Notes: a model not told the origin generated them from the sequence alone. A stretch of 64,000 bases of DNA from Pukyongiella litopenaei (GCF_003008555.2 NZ_CP027665.1:496001-560000), one strand, 5' to 3'. Shown: positions 29,850-39,917, counted from the first letter of the stretch. Numbers and translations are program-made.

Positions 29850-30836
29850 ATGGCCGACGGCGCAATGGACATCAACGCGAAACCCACCGAAGATATCCAC
29901 GTCCGCGACGTGTTCGGCATCGACAGCGATATGGTGGTGCGTGGCTTTGCCGACCGCTCGGAGCGGGTTCCCGATCTCGACCCGACCTACAAGTTCGACC
30001 CCGACACCACGCTGGCGATCCTGGCCGGTTTCACCCACAACCGCCGGGTGATGATCCAGGGCTACCACGGCACCGGCAAGTCGACCCATATCGAACAGGT
30101 CGCCGCGCGGCTGAACTGGCCCACCGTGCGCGTCAACCTCGACAGCCATATCAGCCGCATCGACCTGATCGGCAAGGATGCGATCAAGCTGCGCGACGGC
30201 AAGCAGGTGACCGAGTTTCACGAAGGCATCCTGCCCTGGGCGCTGCGCAACCCGACCGCGATCGTGTTCGACGAATACGATGCCGGCCGCGCCGACGTGA
30301 TGTTCGTGATCCAGCGGGTGCTGGAACATGACGGCAAGCTGACGCTGATGGACCAGAACGAGATCATCACGCCGCATCCCTATTTCCGCCTGTTCGCCAC
30401 CGCCAACACGGTTGGCCTGGGCGATACCACCGGGCTGTATCACGGCACCCAGCAGATCAACCAGGCCCAGATGGACCGCTGGTCGCTGGTGGCGACGCTG
30501 AACTATCTGTCCCATGACGCGGAAACGATGATCGTTCTGTCCAAGGCGCCGCATTACAACACCGAGAAGGGCCGCAAGACCGTGGCCCAGATGGTGACCG
30601 TGGCGGACCTGACCCGCACCGCCTTCATGAATGGCGACCTGTCCACGGTGATGAGCCCGCGCACGGTGATCAACTGGGCGCAGAATGCCGAGATCTTCCG
30701 CAACCTGGGCTACGCGTTCCGGCTGTCGTTCCTGAACAAATGCGACGAGCTGGAGCGCCAGACCGTGGCCGAGTTCTATCAGCGCTGTTTCGACGAGGAA
30801 CTGCCGGAAAGCGCGGCCAGCGCGAGCCTGGGGTGA
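29850..30836 (+). CDS. cobS: cobaltochelatase subunit CobS
   Basis: CobS is the AAA+ ATPase of the oxygen-dependent CobNST chelatase that inserts cobalt into hydrogenobyrinic acid a,c-diamide during B12 synthesis. The 328 residues show Walker [10 protein letters not shown] (71-79) and Walker [11 protein letters not shown] (137-146). I start at [12 protein letters not shown] (29850), nine bases after AAGG; an ATG at 29841 is in frame. cobT normally follows cobS closely; here a low-GC gene is inserted between them, its ATG overlapping the cobS stop. cobN is outside the window. Confidence 0.96.
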   Translation: MADGAMDINAKPTEDIHVRDVFGIDSDMVVRGFADRSERVPDLDPTYKFDPDTTLAILAGFTHNRRVMIQGYHGTGKSTHIEQVAARLNWPTVRVNLDSHISRIDLIGKDAIKLRDGKQVTEFHEGILPWALRNPTAIVFDEYDAGRADVMFVIQRVLEHDGKLTLMDQNEIITPHPYFRLFATANTVGLGDTTGLYHGTQQINQAQMDRWSLVATLNYLSHDAETMIVLSKAPHYNTEKGRKTVAQMVTVADLTRTAFMNGDLSTVMSPRTVINWAQNAEIFRNLGYAFRLSFLNKCDELERQTVAEFYQRCFDEELPESAASASLG

Positions 30837-31342
30837 TGAGTGAGACGTGGTCAACTGCTGACTACGCTCTGATAGTCAGTCTTGGGTCTGCTACGATTTC
30901 ACTATTTTCGCTTGGCTGGAACGTCTGGTCGAAATTCATCTATCCTAAACCTCCGGTGCGAATGAGCATTGGCACGAGCATGGCATTAGGCGGCCAAGGA
31001 AAGACCGTTAATCACCTTGAAATTCAAAATCTTGGCTTTGTGCCAGTCAGGATCACCCAAGTGTTCGGCGAAATCGAACAACGAGACCGGAACGGCAAGA
31101 AGCAAATATGCATACCTCGTTTCTATACCAATTGGCCTATAGACAGTGTTGGCATGGCAATCGGAACGGGGGGGCCTATGTTGCTGGAGGCTGGTTCGGC
31201 GAAAAACCTTTACTTGGTAGAATCTCCCGAGGACTTTAGGTCCGTTACTCGATTTGCGGCTAAGGATGGATTTGGGCGCACTCACTATGTGCCCAAACAA
31301 AAGATGACACCTTTCCGCAAATACTACCGGTTGAAGCAATGA
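30836..31342 (+). CDS. unknown membrane-anchored protein inserted between cobS and cobT, low GC
   Basis: A 168-residue protein of no family that I can name. Residues 9-36 form a hydrophobic helix ([18 protein letters not shown]) followed by [10 protein letters not shown]; the rest is soluble, with a beta-rich look ([20 protein letters not shown]). Base composition is foreign: I count 236 G/C in the 480 bases 30841-31320 (49%), against 63% in the first 60 bases inside cobT and higher elsewhere. Its ATG overlaps the cobS TGA and its stop overlaps the cobT ATG, so it is fully embedded in the operon. Recent horizontal acquisition is likely; whether it touches cobalt chelation is open. Confidence 0.8.
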   Translation: MSETWSTADYALIVSLGSATISLFSLGWNVWSKFIYPKPPVRMSIGTSMALGGQGKTVNHLEIQNLGFVPVRITQVFGEIEQRDRNGKKQICIPRFYTNWPIDSVGMAIGTGGPMLLEAGSAKNLYLVESPEDFRSVTRFAAKDGFGRTHYVPKQKMTPFRKYYRLKQ

Positions 31343-33207
31343 AGAAGCCGAACGACAACCCCGCCGACCCGTTCAAGAAGGCGCTGGCCGAGGCCACCAA
31401 GGTGATGGCCGACGATCCCGATCTGAGTGTCAGCTATTCGGTCGATCCGTCGGGGCTCTCGGGCGAGGCGATGCGGCTGCCGCAGGTCAGCCGCCGGATG
31501 ACCCGCGAAGAGGTGCTGCTGGCCCGTGGCACCGCCGATGCGCTGGCGCTGCGGCACAAGTATCACGACGATGCCGTCCACGCCCGCTATGCCCCGCCGG
31601 GCGACATGGCGCGCGACCTCTACGAGGCGATGGAAACCGCCCGCTGCGAGGCGATGGGCGCGCGCGACATGCCCGGCACCGCCGGGAACATCGACGCCAA
31701 GATCGCCGCCGACGCCACCCGGCGCGGCTATGACCGGATCACGCGGGCGGGCGACGCGCCGCTGCCCGTGGCCGCCGGCTACATGATCCGCCACCTCGCC
31801 ACCGGCCGCGCCATGCCCGGCGGCGCCGGCAACGTGCTGGAGCTGTGGCGCGGCTTCATTGAGGAACAGGCCGGCGGCACGCTGGAACAGGTCGCCGAGA
31901 ACCTCTCGGACCAGGCCGCCTTCGCCCGCTTTGCCCGGCAGGTGATCACCGATCTGGGCTATGGCGACCAGCTGGGCGACGATCCCGACCAGGACGACGA
32001 CGCCGAGGACCAGGGCGAGGACGACGCCGAGGAACAGCCCGATCCCGACAGCACCGGGCAGGAAGATCCCGAGGATGCCGACGCCGAGCCTGAGCAGAGC
32101 CAGGACGACAGCCAGGACCAGGCGCAGGCCCAGGTCTCGATGGAGGACCAGGCCGACCAGGACATGGTCGAGGATACCGAGATGCCCGATGGCGAGGCAC
32201 CGCTCGAGCCTCCGCCGCCGCCGCCGGTCTCGGAGGCCGATCCCGACTACAAGGTGTTCCTGACCGATCACGACGAAGAGGTCGCCGCCGAGGATCTCGC
32301 CGAACCGGCCGAGCTGGAACGGCTGCGCGCCTATCTCGACCAGCAGCTGGAGCCGTTGAAGGGGGCGGTGTCGCGGCTGGCCAACAAGCTGCAACGGCGT
32401 TTGCAGGCCCAGCAGAACCGGTCATGGGAGTTTGACCGCGAGGAAGGCATCCTCGATGCCGGGCGGCTGGCCCGTGTGGTGGCCAACCCGACCACGCCGC
32501 TGAGCTTCAAGGTCGAGAAGGACACCGAGTTCCGCGACACGGTGGTCACGCTGCTGCTGGACAATTCCGGCTCGATGCGCGGGCGTCCGATCTCGATCGC
32601 CGCGATCTGCGCCGACGTTTTGGCCCGCACGCTGGAACGGTGCTCGGTCAAGGTCGAGATCCTCGGGTTCACCACCCGCGCCTGGAAGGGCGGGCAGGCG
32701 CGCGAGGCCTGGCTGAACGAAGGCCGCCCGCAGCAGCCGGGGCGGCTCAACGACCTGCGCCACATCGTCTACAAGGGGGCGGATGCGCCCTGGCGGCGGT
32801 CGCGGGACAATCTCGGCCTGATGATGAAGGAAGGTCTGCTCAAGGAAAACATCGACGGCGAGGCGCTGGAATGGGCCCATCGGCGGATGCTGATGCGGCG
32901 CGAACAACGCAAGATCCTGATGGTGATTTCCGACGGCGCGCCGGTCGACGATTCCACGCTCAGCGTGAACCCGGCGAACTATCTCGAGAAACACCTGCGC
33001 GACGTGATCGCCATGGTCGAGAAACGCAAGCTGGTGGAACTGCTGGCGATCGGCATCGGCCATGACGTGACCCGGTATTACGATCGGGCGGTGACCATCA
33101 CCGATGTGGAACAGCTGGCCGGCGCGATGACCGAACAGTTGGCCGCGCTGTTCGATTCCGATCCGCGCGCGCGGGCGCGGGTGATGGGGATCAGGAAGGC
33201 CGGCTAG
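31339..33207 (+). CDS. cobT: cobaltochelatase subunit CobT
   Basis: CobT is the partner of CobS in the aerobic cobaltochelatase. The 622 residues have a helical N-terminal part, a very acidic low-complexity region (about 208-310, runs of D and E), and a C-terminal von Willebrand factor A domain with the metal-dependent site DNSGSM near residue 408. Length and layout match the family. The ATG at 31339 overlaps the stop of the inserted gene (ATGA), so the former cobS-cobT coupling now runs through that gene. Confidence 0.96.
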   Translation: MKKPNDNPADPFKKALAEATKVMADDPDLSVSYSVDPSGLSGEAMRLPQVSRRMTREEVLLARGTADALALRHKYHDDAVHARYAPPGDMARDLYEAMETARCEAMGARDMPGTAGNIDAKIAADATRRGYDRITRAGDAPLPVAAGYMIRHLATGRAMPGGAGNVLELWRGFIEEQAGGTLEQVAENLSDQAAFARFARQVITDLGYGDQLGDDPDQDDDAEDQGEDDAEEQPDPDSTGQEDPEDADAEPEQSQDDSQDQAQAQVSMEDQADQDMVEDTEMPDGEAPLEPPPPPPVSEADPDYKVFLTDHDEEVAAEDLAEPAELERLRAYLDQQLEPLKGAVSRLANKLQRRLQAQQNRSWEFDREEGILDAGRLARVVANPTTPLSFKVEKDTEFRDTVVTLLLDNSGSMRGRPISIAAICADVLARTLERCSVKVEILGFTTRAWKGGQAREAWLNEGRPQQPGRLNDLRHIVYKGADAPWRRSRDNLGLMMKEGLLKENIDGEALEWAHRRMLMRREQRKILMVISDGAPVDDSTLSVNPANYLEKHLRDVIAMVEKRKLVELLAIGIGHDVTRYYDRAVTITDVEQLAGAMTEQLAALFDSDPRARARVMGIRKAG

Positions 33208-33220
33208 GCCGGCCTGCCTT

Positions 33221-33248
33221 CGGCGAGAGTTTATTTGGCAAGATGAAG
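33221..33248 (+). repeat. interspersed repeat, copy A
   Basis: The core GAGAGTTTATTTGGCAAGAT (33225-33244) aligns with copies at 13572-13600 and 52510-52537, all ending GGCAAGA(T/G)GAAG. This copy contains the ATG at 33243 used by aminopeptidase P, so the repeat contributes the start codon. Confidence 0.6.
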
Positions 33249-35048
33249 GACGGGCCGGTGTTCCAGACATTCGAAGTGACCGCCCTGCCGGAACAGGGCC
33301 CGCCACGGCTGGCGGCGCTGCGTGCCGAGCTGGGGTCGGAGGGGCTGGACGGTTTCCTGGTGCCGCGTGCGGATGCGCATCAGGGCGAATATGTCGCGCC
33401 ACGCGATGCGCGGCTGGCCTGGCTGACCGGGTTCACCGGGTCCGCCGGGTTCTGTGCCGCGCTGCGCCATATGGCGGGCGTGTTCGTGGACGGGCGCTAT
33501 CGCACCCAGGTCAAGGCCCAGGTGGCGCGGGATTTCACCCCGGTGAACTGGCCGGAAACGGATCTCGCCGAATGGCTGGCCGGGCAGTTGCCGGATGGCG
33601 GCAGGGTCGGGTTCGATCCCTGGCTGCATACGGTGGCGCAGATCGACAAGGCCGCGGCCGGGCTCGCGGGCACCGGCATCGAACTGGTGCGCTGCGCCAA
33701 CCTGGTGGACCGGATCTGGCCCGATCAGCCGGCGCCGCCATTGGCACCGGCGCGGGCGCATCCGCTGGAGTTTGCCGGCGAGGCGGCGGCGGAGAAATGC
33801 GCCCGGCTTGCCGCCGACCTGCGCGGGGCGGGGCATCGCGCCGCCGTTCTGAGCCAGCCGGATTCGATCATGTGGTTGCTGAACCTGCGCGGATCGGACA
33901 TCGCGCATAACCCGGTGGCCCACGGCTTTGCCGTGCTGCATGACGACGGCACGGTGGCGCTGTTCATGGAGGCGGCCAAGCTCGACGGGCTGGACGGCCA
34001 TCTCGGCGCGGCGGTAACCCGCCACGACCCGTCCGCCTTTCTCGCATTTCTCGGGACGCTGCCGGGGCCGGTGCGGATCGACCGGCAATCGGTGCCGCAG
34101 ATCGTCGCAGACCGGCTGGGCGAAAGCGCCGCCTTCGGCGACGATCCCTGCGCCCTGCCCAAGGCGCGCAAGAACGGTGCCGAGATCGCCGGGGCGGCGG
34201 CGGCGCATCTGCGCGACGGGGCGGCGATGGTCGAACTGCTCGCCTGGCTCGACGCGCAGCCGCCGGGCAGCGTGAGCGAAACGCAGGTGGTCACGCGGCT
34301 GGAGGCCGAACGCCGCCGCGACAACGCGCTGCGCGATATCAGTTTTGAAACCATCGCGGGCACCGGGCCGAACGGCGCGGTGATCCATTACCGCGTGACC
34401 GAGACCACCGACAGCGTGCTGGAAGACGGCCATCTGCTGGTGCTGGACAGCGGCGGGCAGTATCTGGACGGGACCACCGACATCACCCGCACCATCGCCA
34501 TCGGCACGCCGGGCGATGAGGAACGCGCCGCCTTTACCCGCGTGTTGCAGGGCATGATCGCGATGTCCCGGCTGCGCTGGCCCAACGGGCTGGCCGGGCG
34601 CGACATCGAAGCGGTGGGCCGGGTGCCGCTGTGGCTGGCCGGTCAGGATTTCAACCACGGGCTGGGTCACGGCGTCGGCGCCTATCTGAGCGTGCACGAG
34701 GGTCCGCAGCGGCTGAGCCGCCTGAGCCATGTGCCGCTGGAGCCCGGCATGATCCTGTCGAACGAGCCCGGGTATTATCGCGAAGGCGCCTTTGGCATCC
34801 GCATCGAGAACCTGCTGGTGGCGCAGGAGGCCCGGCCCCTGCCCGGCGGCGATGCCGAGCGCGCGATGATGGACTGGCGCACGCTGACCTTCGTCCCGAT
34901 CGACCGCCGCCTGATCGTCGCCGACCTGCTGACGGCGGCCGAACGCGACTGGCTGAACGCCTATCACCGCGACGTCGCCGACCTGATCGGCCCGCGGGTG
35001 GGCAAACCCGCGCAAATCTGGTTGGATGCCGCCACGATGCCAATCTGA
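33243..35048 (+). CDS. aminopeptidase P family metallopeptidase (M24B)
   Basis: A 601-residue Xaa-Pro aminopeptidase of the three-domain type found in eukaryotes and alphaproteobacteria, longer than E. coli PepP. The first two creatinase-like domains span about 1-320; the pita-bread catalytic domain holds the two-metal ligands Asp and Asp (LDSGGQYLDGTTDITRT, near 400 and 411), His (GLGHGVGAYLSVHE, near 475), Glu (LSNEPGYY, near 507) and Glu (IRIENL, near 521). It releases N-terminal residues preceding proline, in the cytoplasm. The start at 33243 lies in an interspersed repeat; the first in-frame alternatives lie further inside. Confidence 0.93.
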   Translation: MKDGPVFQTFEVTALPEQGPPRLAALRAELGSEGLDGFLVPRADAHQGEYVAPRDARLAWLTGFTGSAGFCAALRHMAGVFVDGRYRTQVKAQVARDFTPVNWPETDLAEWLAGQLPDGGRVGFDPWLHTVAQIDKAAAGLAGTGIELVRCANLVDRIWPDQPAPPLAPARAHPLEFAGEAAAEKCARLAADLRGAGHRAAVLSQPDSIMWLLNLRGSDIAHNPVAHGFAVLHDDGTVALFMEAAKLDGLDGHLGAAVTRHDPSAFLAFLGTLPGPVRIDRQSVPQIVADRLGESAAFGDDPCALPKARKNGAEIAGAAAAHLRDGAAMVELLAWLDAQPPGSVSETQVVTRLEAERRRDNALRDISFETIAGTGPNGAVIHYRVTETTDSVLEDGHLLVLDSGGQYLDGTTDITRTIAIGTPGDEERAAFTRVLQGMIAMSRLRWPNGLAGRDIEAVGRVPLWLAGQDFNHGLGHGVGAYLSVHEGPQRLSRLSHVPLEPGMILSNEPGYYREGAFGIRIENLLVAQEARPLPGGDAERAMMDWRTLTFVPIDRRLIVADLLTAAERDWLNAYHRDVADLIGPRVGKPAQIWLDAATMPI

Positions 35049-35091
35049 GCATCCGGGGGGCTGACGGTTTGAGGGGGGAGAGAAGCGGATG

Positions 35092-35439
35092 ATGGCCGGC
35101 AATCACATCAGGATCAGGCGCGCGCCCGGGAAATGGGTGGTGCGCACGGGCGGCGCGGTACTGGGCGAAAGCGACGCGGCGCTGGAACTGAGCGAAGGCG
35201 ACCGCCCCCCGGTGATCTATTTCCCGCGCGGCGACATCGCGATGGCGTTTCTCGACCGGTCCGACACGACCACCCATTGCCCGCAGAAGGGCGATGCAGG
35301 TTTTTTCACCATCGTCACGCGATCGGGCCGCATCGAGGACGCGGCCTGGAGCTATGACACCCCGCACGAGGCGGTGGACCGCATCGCCGGGCACCTGGCG
35401 TTTCGCACCGGCGACGCGGTCACGGTCGAACGGCTCTGA
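35092..35439 (+). CDS. DUF427 family protein
   Basis: A 115-residue protein of the DUF427 family: HIRIRRAPGKWVVRTGGAVLGES, then PPVIYFPRGDIAMAFLDRS, HCPQKGDAGFFTI and DAAWSYDTPHEAV, all family signatures. Structures of relatives show a small beta-tent fold; the function is unknown. Two adjacent ATGs (35089 and 35092) are possible starts; GGGGGGAGAGAAGCGG stands before both. It probably belongs to the same transcript as aminopeptidase P, 40 bases upstream, and is convergent with the CLC gene. Confidence 0.88.
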   Translation: MAGNHIRIRRAPGKWVVRTGGAVLGESDAALELSEGDRPPVIYFPRGDIAMAFLDRSDTTTHCPQKGDAGFFTIVTRSGRIEDAAWSYDTPHEAVDRIAGHLAFRTGDAVTVERL

Positions 35440-35451
35440 CGGCGCCGCGCG

Positions 35452-37137
35452 TCAGGAATGTTCCTCGGCCGCGGTTTCGGCCAGCGCGCGGTTATACGCC
35501 TTCAGCACATCCACATGAAAGAGCGTGCCGCACCAGACCGGACCGCCTTCGGTGTCTTCGCGTATGACCGGCAGAAAGGCGATATCCTCGCGCTCGAACA
35601 TCGGCAGCGCCGCCTCGAGCGTCGCGCCCGATGACACGCAGGTTCCGGCGGCGATCATCGCGGCGCAGGTCTCGGGGTCGGGCGACCGGGGATCGTCCAG
35701 CGGCCGCATCACCGACGAGGCGCGGAACAGGGCCAGCAGATAGGCCTGCGGCCCGGCCGCCACATGGGCCCCCTTGCGTTCGAGCTGGGTCAGGAAGAAC
35801 GACCGGTCCACCAGCCGCGAGGCCAGCGCGGTCGACAGCGACACCGCCACCATCACCGCCAGGCCGGTCTGCCAGTCCCCGGTCAGTTCAAAGACGATCA
35901 GCGTGGTCGATATCGGCGCCCCCAGCACCGCCGCCGCCACCGCGCCCATGCCCGCAAAGGCATAGAGCGTCTGCGATCCCGACATGTCGGGCACCAGCCC
36001 CGTGGCGATCCAGCCAAAGGCCAGCCCGGTCAGCGCGCCGACCATCAGCGACGGTGAAAACACGCCCCCGCCCATCCGGCCCCCGAAGGTGATCGCCACC
36101 GCCACGGTCTTGAACACCGCGAACAGCACGGCCTGCCCCAGCAGCAGCTGCCCGGCCAGCGCGAGATAGGTGGTTTCATAGCCGACGCCGATGATATGCG
36201 GATACCAGATCGCCAGCCCTCCCAGCAGCGCCCCGGCCAGGGCCGGACGCAGCCAGCCCGGCAGGCCGATCCAGTCCTGCACGTAATTGCCCACGTCCTC
36301 GGCCAGGAAAATCGCTCGCATCAGGATCGCCGCGACCACGCCGCAGATCAGGCCGAGGATCAGGAAGGCGGGCAGTTCGACATAGAATTGCAGGGCGCCG
36401 GGCGATGTCAGCAGGAACTCGGGCAACGACCCGAAGGTCATCCGGGTGATCACGGTCCCGGCCACGGCGGCGATGACGATCGGCGCAAAGGCATGCACCG
36501 CGAAATGGCGCAGCACCACCTCGAGCGCGAACAACGCCCCGGCGATGGGCGCGTTGAAACTGGCCGACACGGCGGCGGCGACGGCACAGCCCAGCAGGTC
36601 GCGCCCGGTCACGCCATCGGCATTGATCCGGCGGCAGACCCAGGTCGAAACGACACCGGCCAGGTGCACCACCGGCCCTTCGCGCCCCGAGGACCCGCCC
36701 GAGCTCAGCGTGATCAGCGATGCCAGCGCCGAGGCCAGCCCGGCGCGGGTTTCCACCCGCCCGTTGTTCATCGCCGCGCCCTCGATCACGTCGGCGACCG
36801 CCCGCACCCGCCCGTCAGGCGTGAACCGGTGCAGGATCAGCCCCACCGCCAGCCCGCCGAGGATGGGCAGGGTCAGGATCAGGAACCAGGGCTGGTTCTC
36901 GACATGGGAATGCAGCCGGTAGGTGTCGGGGGTGCCGTAGAGCGTCGATTCCAGCCAGTCGATCCCGACCCGGAACCCCAGCGCCGCGAACCCCGCCGCG
37001 ATGCCGATGATCAGCGCGATGAACCAGAACTGCACCTTGCCCGGCCCGCGATGCCGCAGCACCCGCCAGCCGTGGCCGCAGGCCTCGGAGGCTTGCCGCA
37101 TCTGGTTGCCGAAGAATGTGCGCAGCGGGTCGGCCAT
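35452..37137 (-). CDS. CLC-family chloride channel or transporter with C-terminal CBS region
   Basis: A 561-residue CLC protein with the usual 18-helix membrane core (about 30-460) and a C-terminal region (480-550) resembling a CBS domain. The gating glutamate is present (Glu153 in SSGREGP). At the position of the E. coli internal proton glutamate (Glu203) the sequence is FALEVV, giving Val207, as in CLC channels. The GSGIP selectivity motif is replaced by GRVRAVADVIEGA. This suggests passive chloride conduction rather than H+/Cl- exchange, but only measurement can decide. The gene is alone, downstream of recN on the same strand. Confidence 0.92.
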   Translation of the reverse strand: MADPLRTFFGNQMRQASEACGHGWRVLRHRGPGKVQFWFIALIIGIAAGFAALGFRVGIDWLESTLYGTPDTYRLHSHVENQPWFLILTLPILGGLAVGLILHRFTPDGRVRAVADVIEGAAMNNGRVETRAGLASALASLITLSSGGSSGREGPVVHLAGVVSTWVCRRINADGVTGRDLLGCAVAAAVSASFNAPIAGALFALEVVLRHFAVHAFAPIVIAAVAGTVITRMTFGSLPEFLLTSPGALQFYVELPAFLILGLICGVVAAILMRAIFLAEDVGNYVQDWIGLPGWLRPALAGALLGGLAIWYPHIIGVGYETTYLALAGQLLLGQAVLFAVFKTVAVAITFGGRMGGGVFSPSLMVGALTGLAFGWIATGLVPDMSGSQTLYAFAGMGAVAAAVLGAPISTTLIVFELTGDWQTGLAVMVAVSLSTALASRLVDRSFFLTQLERKGAHVAAGPQAYLLALFRASSVMRPLDDPRSPDPETCAAMIAAGTCVSSGATLEAALPMFEREDIAFLPVIREDTEGGPVWCGTLFHVDVLKAYNRALAETAAEEHS

Positions 37138-37238
37138 CTCGCTCTCTTACTGGATGACCCGCCCTGCATACGCGCTGCCCCCCGGCGGGAAAAGGGATCG
37201 CGGGGCGATGGGTGCACGGGTGTGGCCTACGGGCCGTG

Positions 37239-38888
37239 TCAGCCCTCCAGCAGGGCGCGGGCGGCGGCGCGGGCCTCGTCGGTGATGCTGTCACCGGCCA
37301 GCATGCGGGCGATTTCGTCGACCCGTCCGGCATCGCCCAGCGCGGCCACCGTCGACACCGTGTCGCCGTTCTCGACCTGTTTGGCCACGCGCCAGTGATG
37401 CGCCGCGCGGGCCGCGACCTGCGGCGAATGGGTGACCACCAGGACCTGCCCGTCCGCCGCCAGCGCCGCCAGACGGCGGCCGACCGCATCCGCCGTGGCC
37501 CCGCCGACGCCGCGGTCGATCTCGTCAAAGATCATCGTCACCGACCCGCCCTGCCCGGCCAGGCAGACCTTCAGCGCCAGCAGGAACCGGCTGAGTTCGC
37601 CGCCCGAGGCGATCCGGTCCAGCGGCCCGGCGGGCGCACCGGGGTTGGTGGCCACGGTAAAGGCAACCGCGTCGCGCCCGTCCGGCCCCGGCTCGGCCGG
37701 CGCGATCAGGGTGCTGAACTGCGCCCGGTCCAGCTTCAGCGGCGCCAGTTCTGCCGCGACCGCCGTATCCAGCCCGCCGGCCGCGGTGGCCCGTGCCGCG
37801 CTCAGCGAACCGGCGGCCGCGTCATAGGCGGCTTGCGCCGCGTCCTCGGCGGCGGCCAGGTCGGCCAGCCCGGTCACCCCGGCATCGAGCGCCGACAGCC
37901 GGTCGCGCAGGGTATCGGCGAACCCGCCCAGCTCGTCGGGGGCGACATCATGCTTGCGCGCCAGCGCCCGGATCGCGAACAGCCGTTCCTCGGCGGTCTC
38001 CAGTTCGCCGGGATCGAACCGCATCGCGTCCAGCGCCCGGTCCACCCCGGACTGCGCCTCGCCCAGTTCGATCATCGCCCGGTTCAGCGCCGCCAGCGGG
38101 GCCTCCAGCGCCTCGTCCGCATCGGCGGTCACCCCGTCGAGCCAGCGCATCGCCTCGCTCATCGCGCCCTCGGCCCCATCGCCGCCCAGCAGCGCGGCGG
38201 CGCGGGCGACATCGTCACGGATCCGTTCGGCCGCCTGCATGGCGCGGCGGCGGCCGTCCAGCCCGGCATCCTCGCCCGGTTGCGGGTCGAGCCGGTCTAG
38301 CTCATCGACCGCATGACGCAGATACTCCTCCTCGGCCCGCAGCGCGTCGAGCCGGGACTGCGCCGCTTCGCGTGCGCGGGCCGCCTCGCGCTGCGCCGTC
38401 CAGGCCGCGCGGGTTTGCGCACGCGCGGGGTCGAGCCCGCCAAAGGCATCCAGCAGCGCCCGATGGCCGCGCGGGTTCAACAGGCCGCGATCGTCCTGCT
38501 GCCCGTGCAGTTCCACCAGCGTCTCCGACAGCGCCCGCAGCACATCCCCCGACACGCGGCGGTCATTGACAAAGGACGACCGCCGCCCATCGGCCGGTTT
38601 CACGCAGCGCAGGATCAGCTCATCCCCGCCGGGCAACCCGGCCTCGTCCAGTATCGCCCGCACCGGATGATCCGGCGCCAGCTCGAACAGCGCGACCACC
38701 TCGCCGCGCCCGGCGCCGCGCCGCACGATATCGGCGCGCCCCTTCCAGCCCAGGACGAAGCCCAGCGAATCGAGCAGGATCGACTTGCCGGCGCCGGTCT
38801 CGCCGGTCAGCACGTTCAGCCCCGGCCGGAACTCGAGGTCCAGCCGGTCGATCAGTAGCATGTCGCGAATTTCAAGCCTGCGCAGCAT
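37239..38888 (-). CDS. recN: DNA repair protein RecN
   Basis: RecN is an SMC-like ATPase acting in double-strand break repair. The 549 residues show the N-terminal Walker A GETGAGKS (29-36), long coiled-coil arms (about 165-390), the ABC signature region ASGGELSRFLLALK and the Walker B FDEIDRGVGG. Length is standard. It follows bamD on the same strand with 39 bases between, the gap holding a perfect hairpin (38904-38922). No LexA box is evident in this short gap. Confidence 0.96.
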   Translation of the reverse strand: MLRRLEIRDMLLIDRLDLEFRPGLNVLTGETGAGKSILLDSLGFVLGWKGRADIVRRGAGRGEVVALFELAPDHPVRAILDEAGLPGGDELILRCVKPADGRRSSFVNDRRVSGDVLRALSETLVELHGQQDDRGLLNPRGHRALLDAFGGLDPARAQTRAAWTAQREAARAREAAQSRLDALRAEEEYLRHAVDELDRLDPQPGEDAGLDGRRRAMQAAERIRDDVARAAALLGGDGAEGAMSEAMRWLDGVTADADEALEAPLAALNRAMIELGEAQSGVDRALDAMRFDPGELETAEERLFAIRALARKHDVAPDELGGFADTLRDRLSALDAGVTGLADLAAAEDAAQAAYDAAAGSLSAARATAAGGLDTAVAAELAPLKLDRAQFSTLIAPAEPGPDGRDAVAFTVATNPGAPAGPLDRIASGGELSRFLLALKVCLAGQGGSVTMIFDEIDRGVGGATADAVGRRLAALAADGQVLVVTHSPQVAARAAHHWRVAKQVENGDTVSTVAALGDAGRVDEIARMLAGDSITDEARAAARALLEG

Positions 38889-38903
38889 CCGCCTGCCCCG
38901 TAG

Positions 38904-38922
38904 GGTGGGGTTTCACCCCACC
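38904..38922. repeat. short hairpin between bamD and recN
   Basis: GGTGGGG (38904-38910) pairs with CCCCACC (38916-38922) around a five-base loop, within GTAGGGTGGGGTTTCACCCC. There is no T-tract on either strand, so it may be a small repeat-type element or a processing or attenuation site rather than a terminator. Confidence 0.5.
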
Positions 38923-38927
38923 GCCTC

Positions 38928-39791
38928 CTAGAGCCATTCCCCCTTGAGCGACTGGCGGTAGATCTGGCTCAGCCAGTTGTTGCCGCGCGCCTTCAGTTTC
39001 AGCCCGCGCGAGGTCAGCAGCTTGTAGCTGTCCTGATACCAGTCCGTGGACTGGTAGTTATAGCCGAGAATGGCGCCCGCCGTCTGCGCTTCGTCATAGA
39101 GCCCGAGCGACATGTAGGCCTCGACCAGCCGGTGCAGCGCCTCGGCGGTGTGGGTGGTGGTCTGGAAATCCTCGACCACGACGCGGAACCGGTTGATGGC
39201 GGCGGTGAAATGGCCGCGCCGCAGGTAATAGCGCCCGATCTCCATTTCCTTGCCCGCAAGATGGTCATAGGCGAGATCGAATTTCAGGATCGCCGAATTG
39301 GCGTATTCGCTGTCGGGATAGACCTCGATCACCGTGCGCAGCGCCTGCAGCGCCTGGAAGGTCAGCCCCTGGTCGCGGCCGACCTCGTCGATCTGGTCGT
39401 AATAGCTCAGCGCCAGCAGATATTGCGCATAGGCGGCGTCTTCGTCGGTGGGGTAGAAATCGATATACCGCTGCGCGGCGGCGCGGCTGTTTTCATAGTC
39501 GGTGGCCTGGTGATAGGCAAAGGCCTGCATGATCAGCGACTGCTTGGCCCAGTCCGAATAGGGATAGAGCCGCTCGACCTCCGAGAAGTAATAGGCCGCC
39601 TCGTCGCTCTTGCCGCGGGCCAGTTCGTATTCGCCGCGCTCATAGATCTGGTCGGGGGTGAAGGTTTCGAGATTCAGTTCCCGCGTGACATTGGCGTTCT
39701 TGCCGGAACAGGCGGCAAGAAACACCGGCAGACTCGCGACCAGCAGCGCCGCGGCGATGCGGCCGAACCGGTTGATTATACCGCCCTTCAT
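38928..39791 (-). CDS. bamD: outer-membrane assembly lipoprotein BamD
   Basis: BamD is the essential lipoprotein of the BAM complex that inserts beta-barrel proteins. The 287 residues begin MKGGIINRFGRIAAALL, a signal peptide ending in the lipobox LAAC with Cys28, followed by tetratricopeptide-like helices (TPDQIYERGEYELARGKSDEAAYYF, and YPYSDWAKQSLIMQAFAYHQATDYENS). I start at 39791; the open frame extends to 40046, but a signal peptide at this point fixes the start. It lies downstream of lpxC, joining two outer-membrane functions. Confidence 0.95.
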   Translation of the reverse strand: MKGGIINRFGRIAAALLVASLPVFLAACSGKNANVTRELNLETFTPDQIYERGEYELARGKSDEAAYYFSEVERLYPYSDWAKQSLIMQAFAYHQATDYENSRAAAQRYIDFYPTDEDAAYAQYLLALSYYDQIDEVGRDQGLTFQALQALRTVIEVYPDSEYANSAILKFDLAYDHLAGKEMEIGRYYLRRGHFTAAINRFRVVVEDFQTTTHTAEALHRLVEAYMSLGLYDEAQTAGAILGYNYQSTDWYQDSYKLLTSRGLKLKARGNNWLSQIYRQSLKGEWL

Positions 39792-39917
39792 ACTCGACTT
39801 ACCCCGTAGATGCGCCGGGTCTGCACCCGGTTTGCGGCCCGGTCTAGCACATTCGTTTCCGGTGCAAAACGCTTTAACGACCGTGATGTGCGCCGTTGTC
39901 GCAAAGGCCGCGACACG

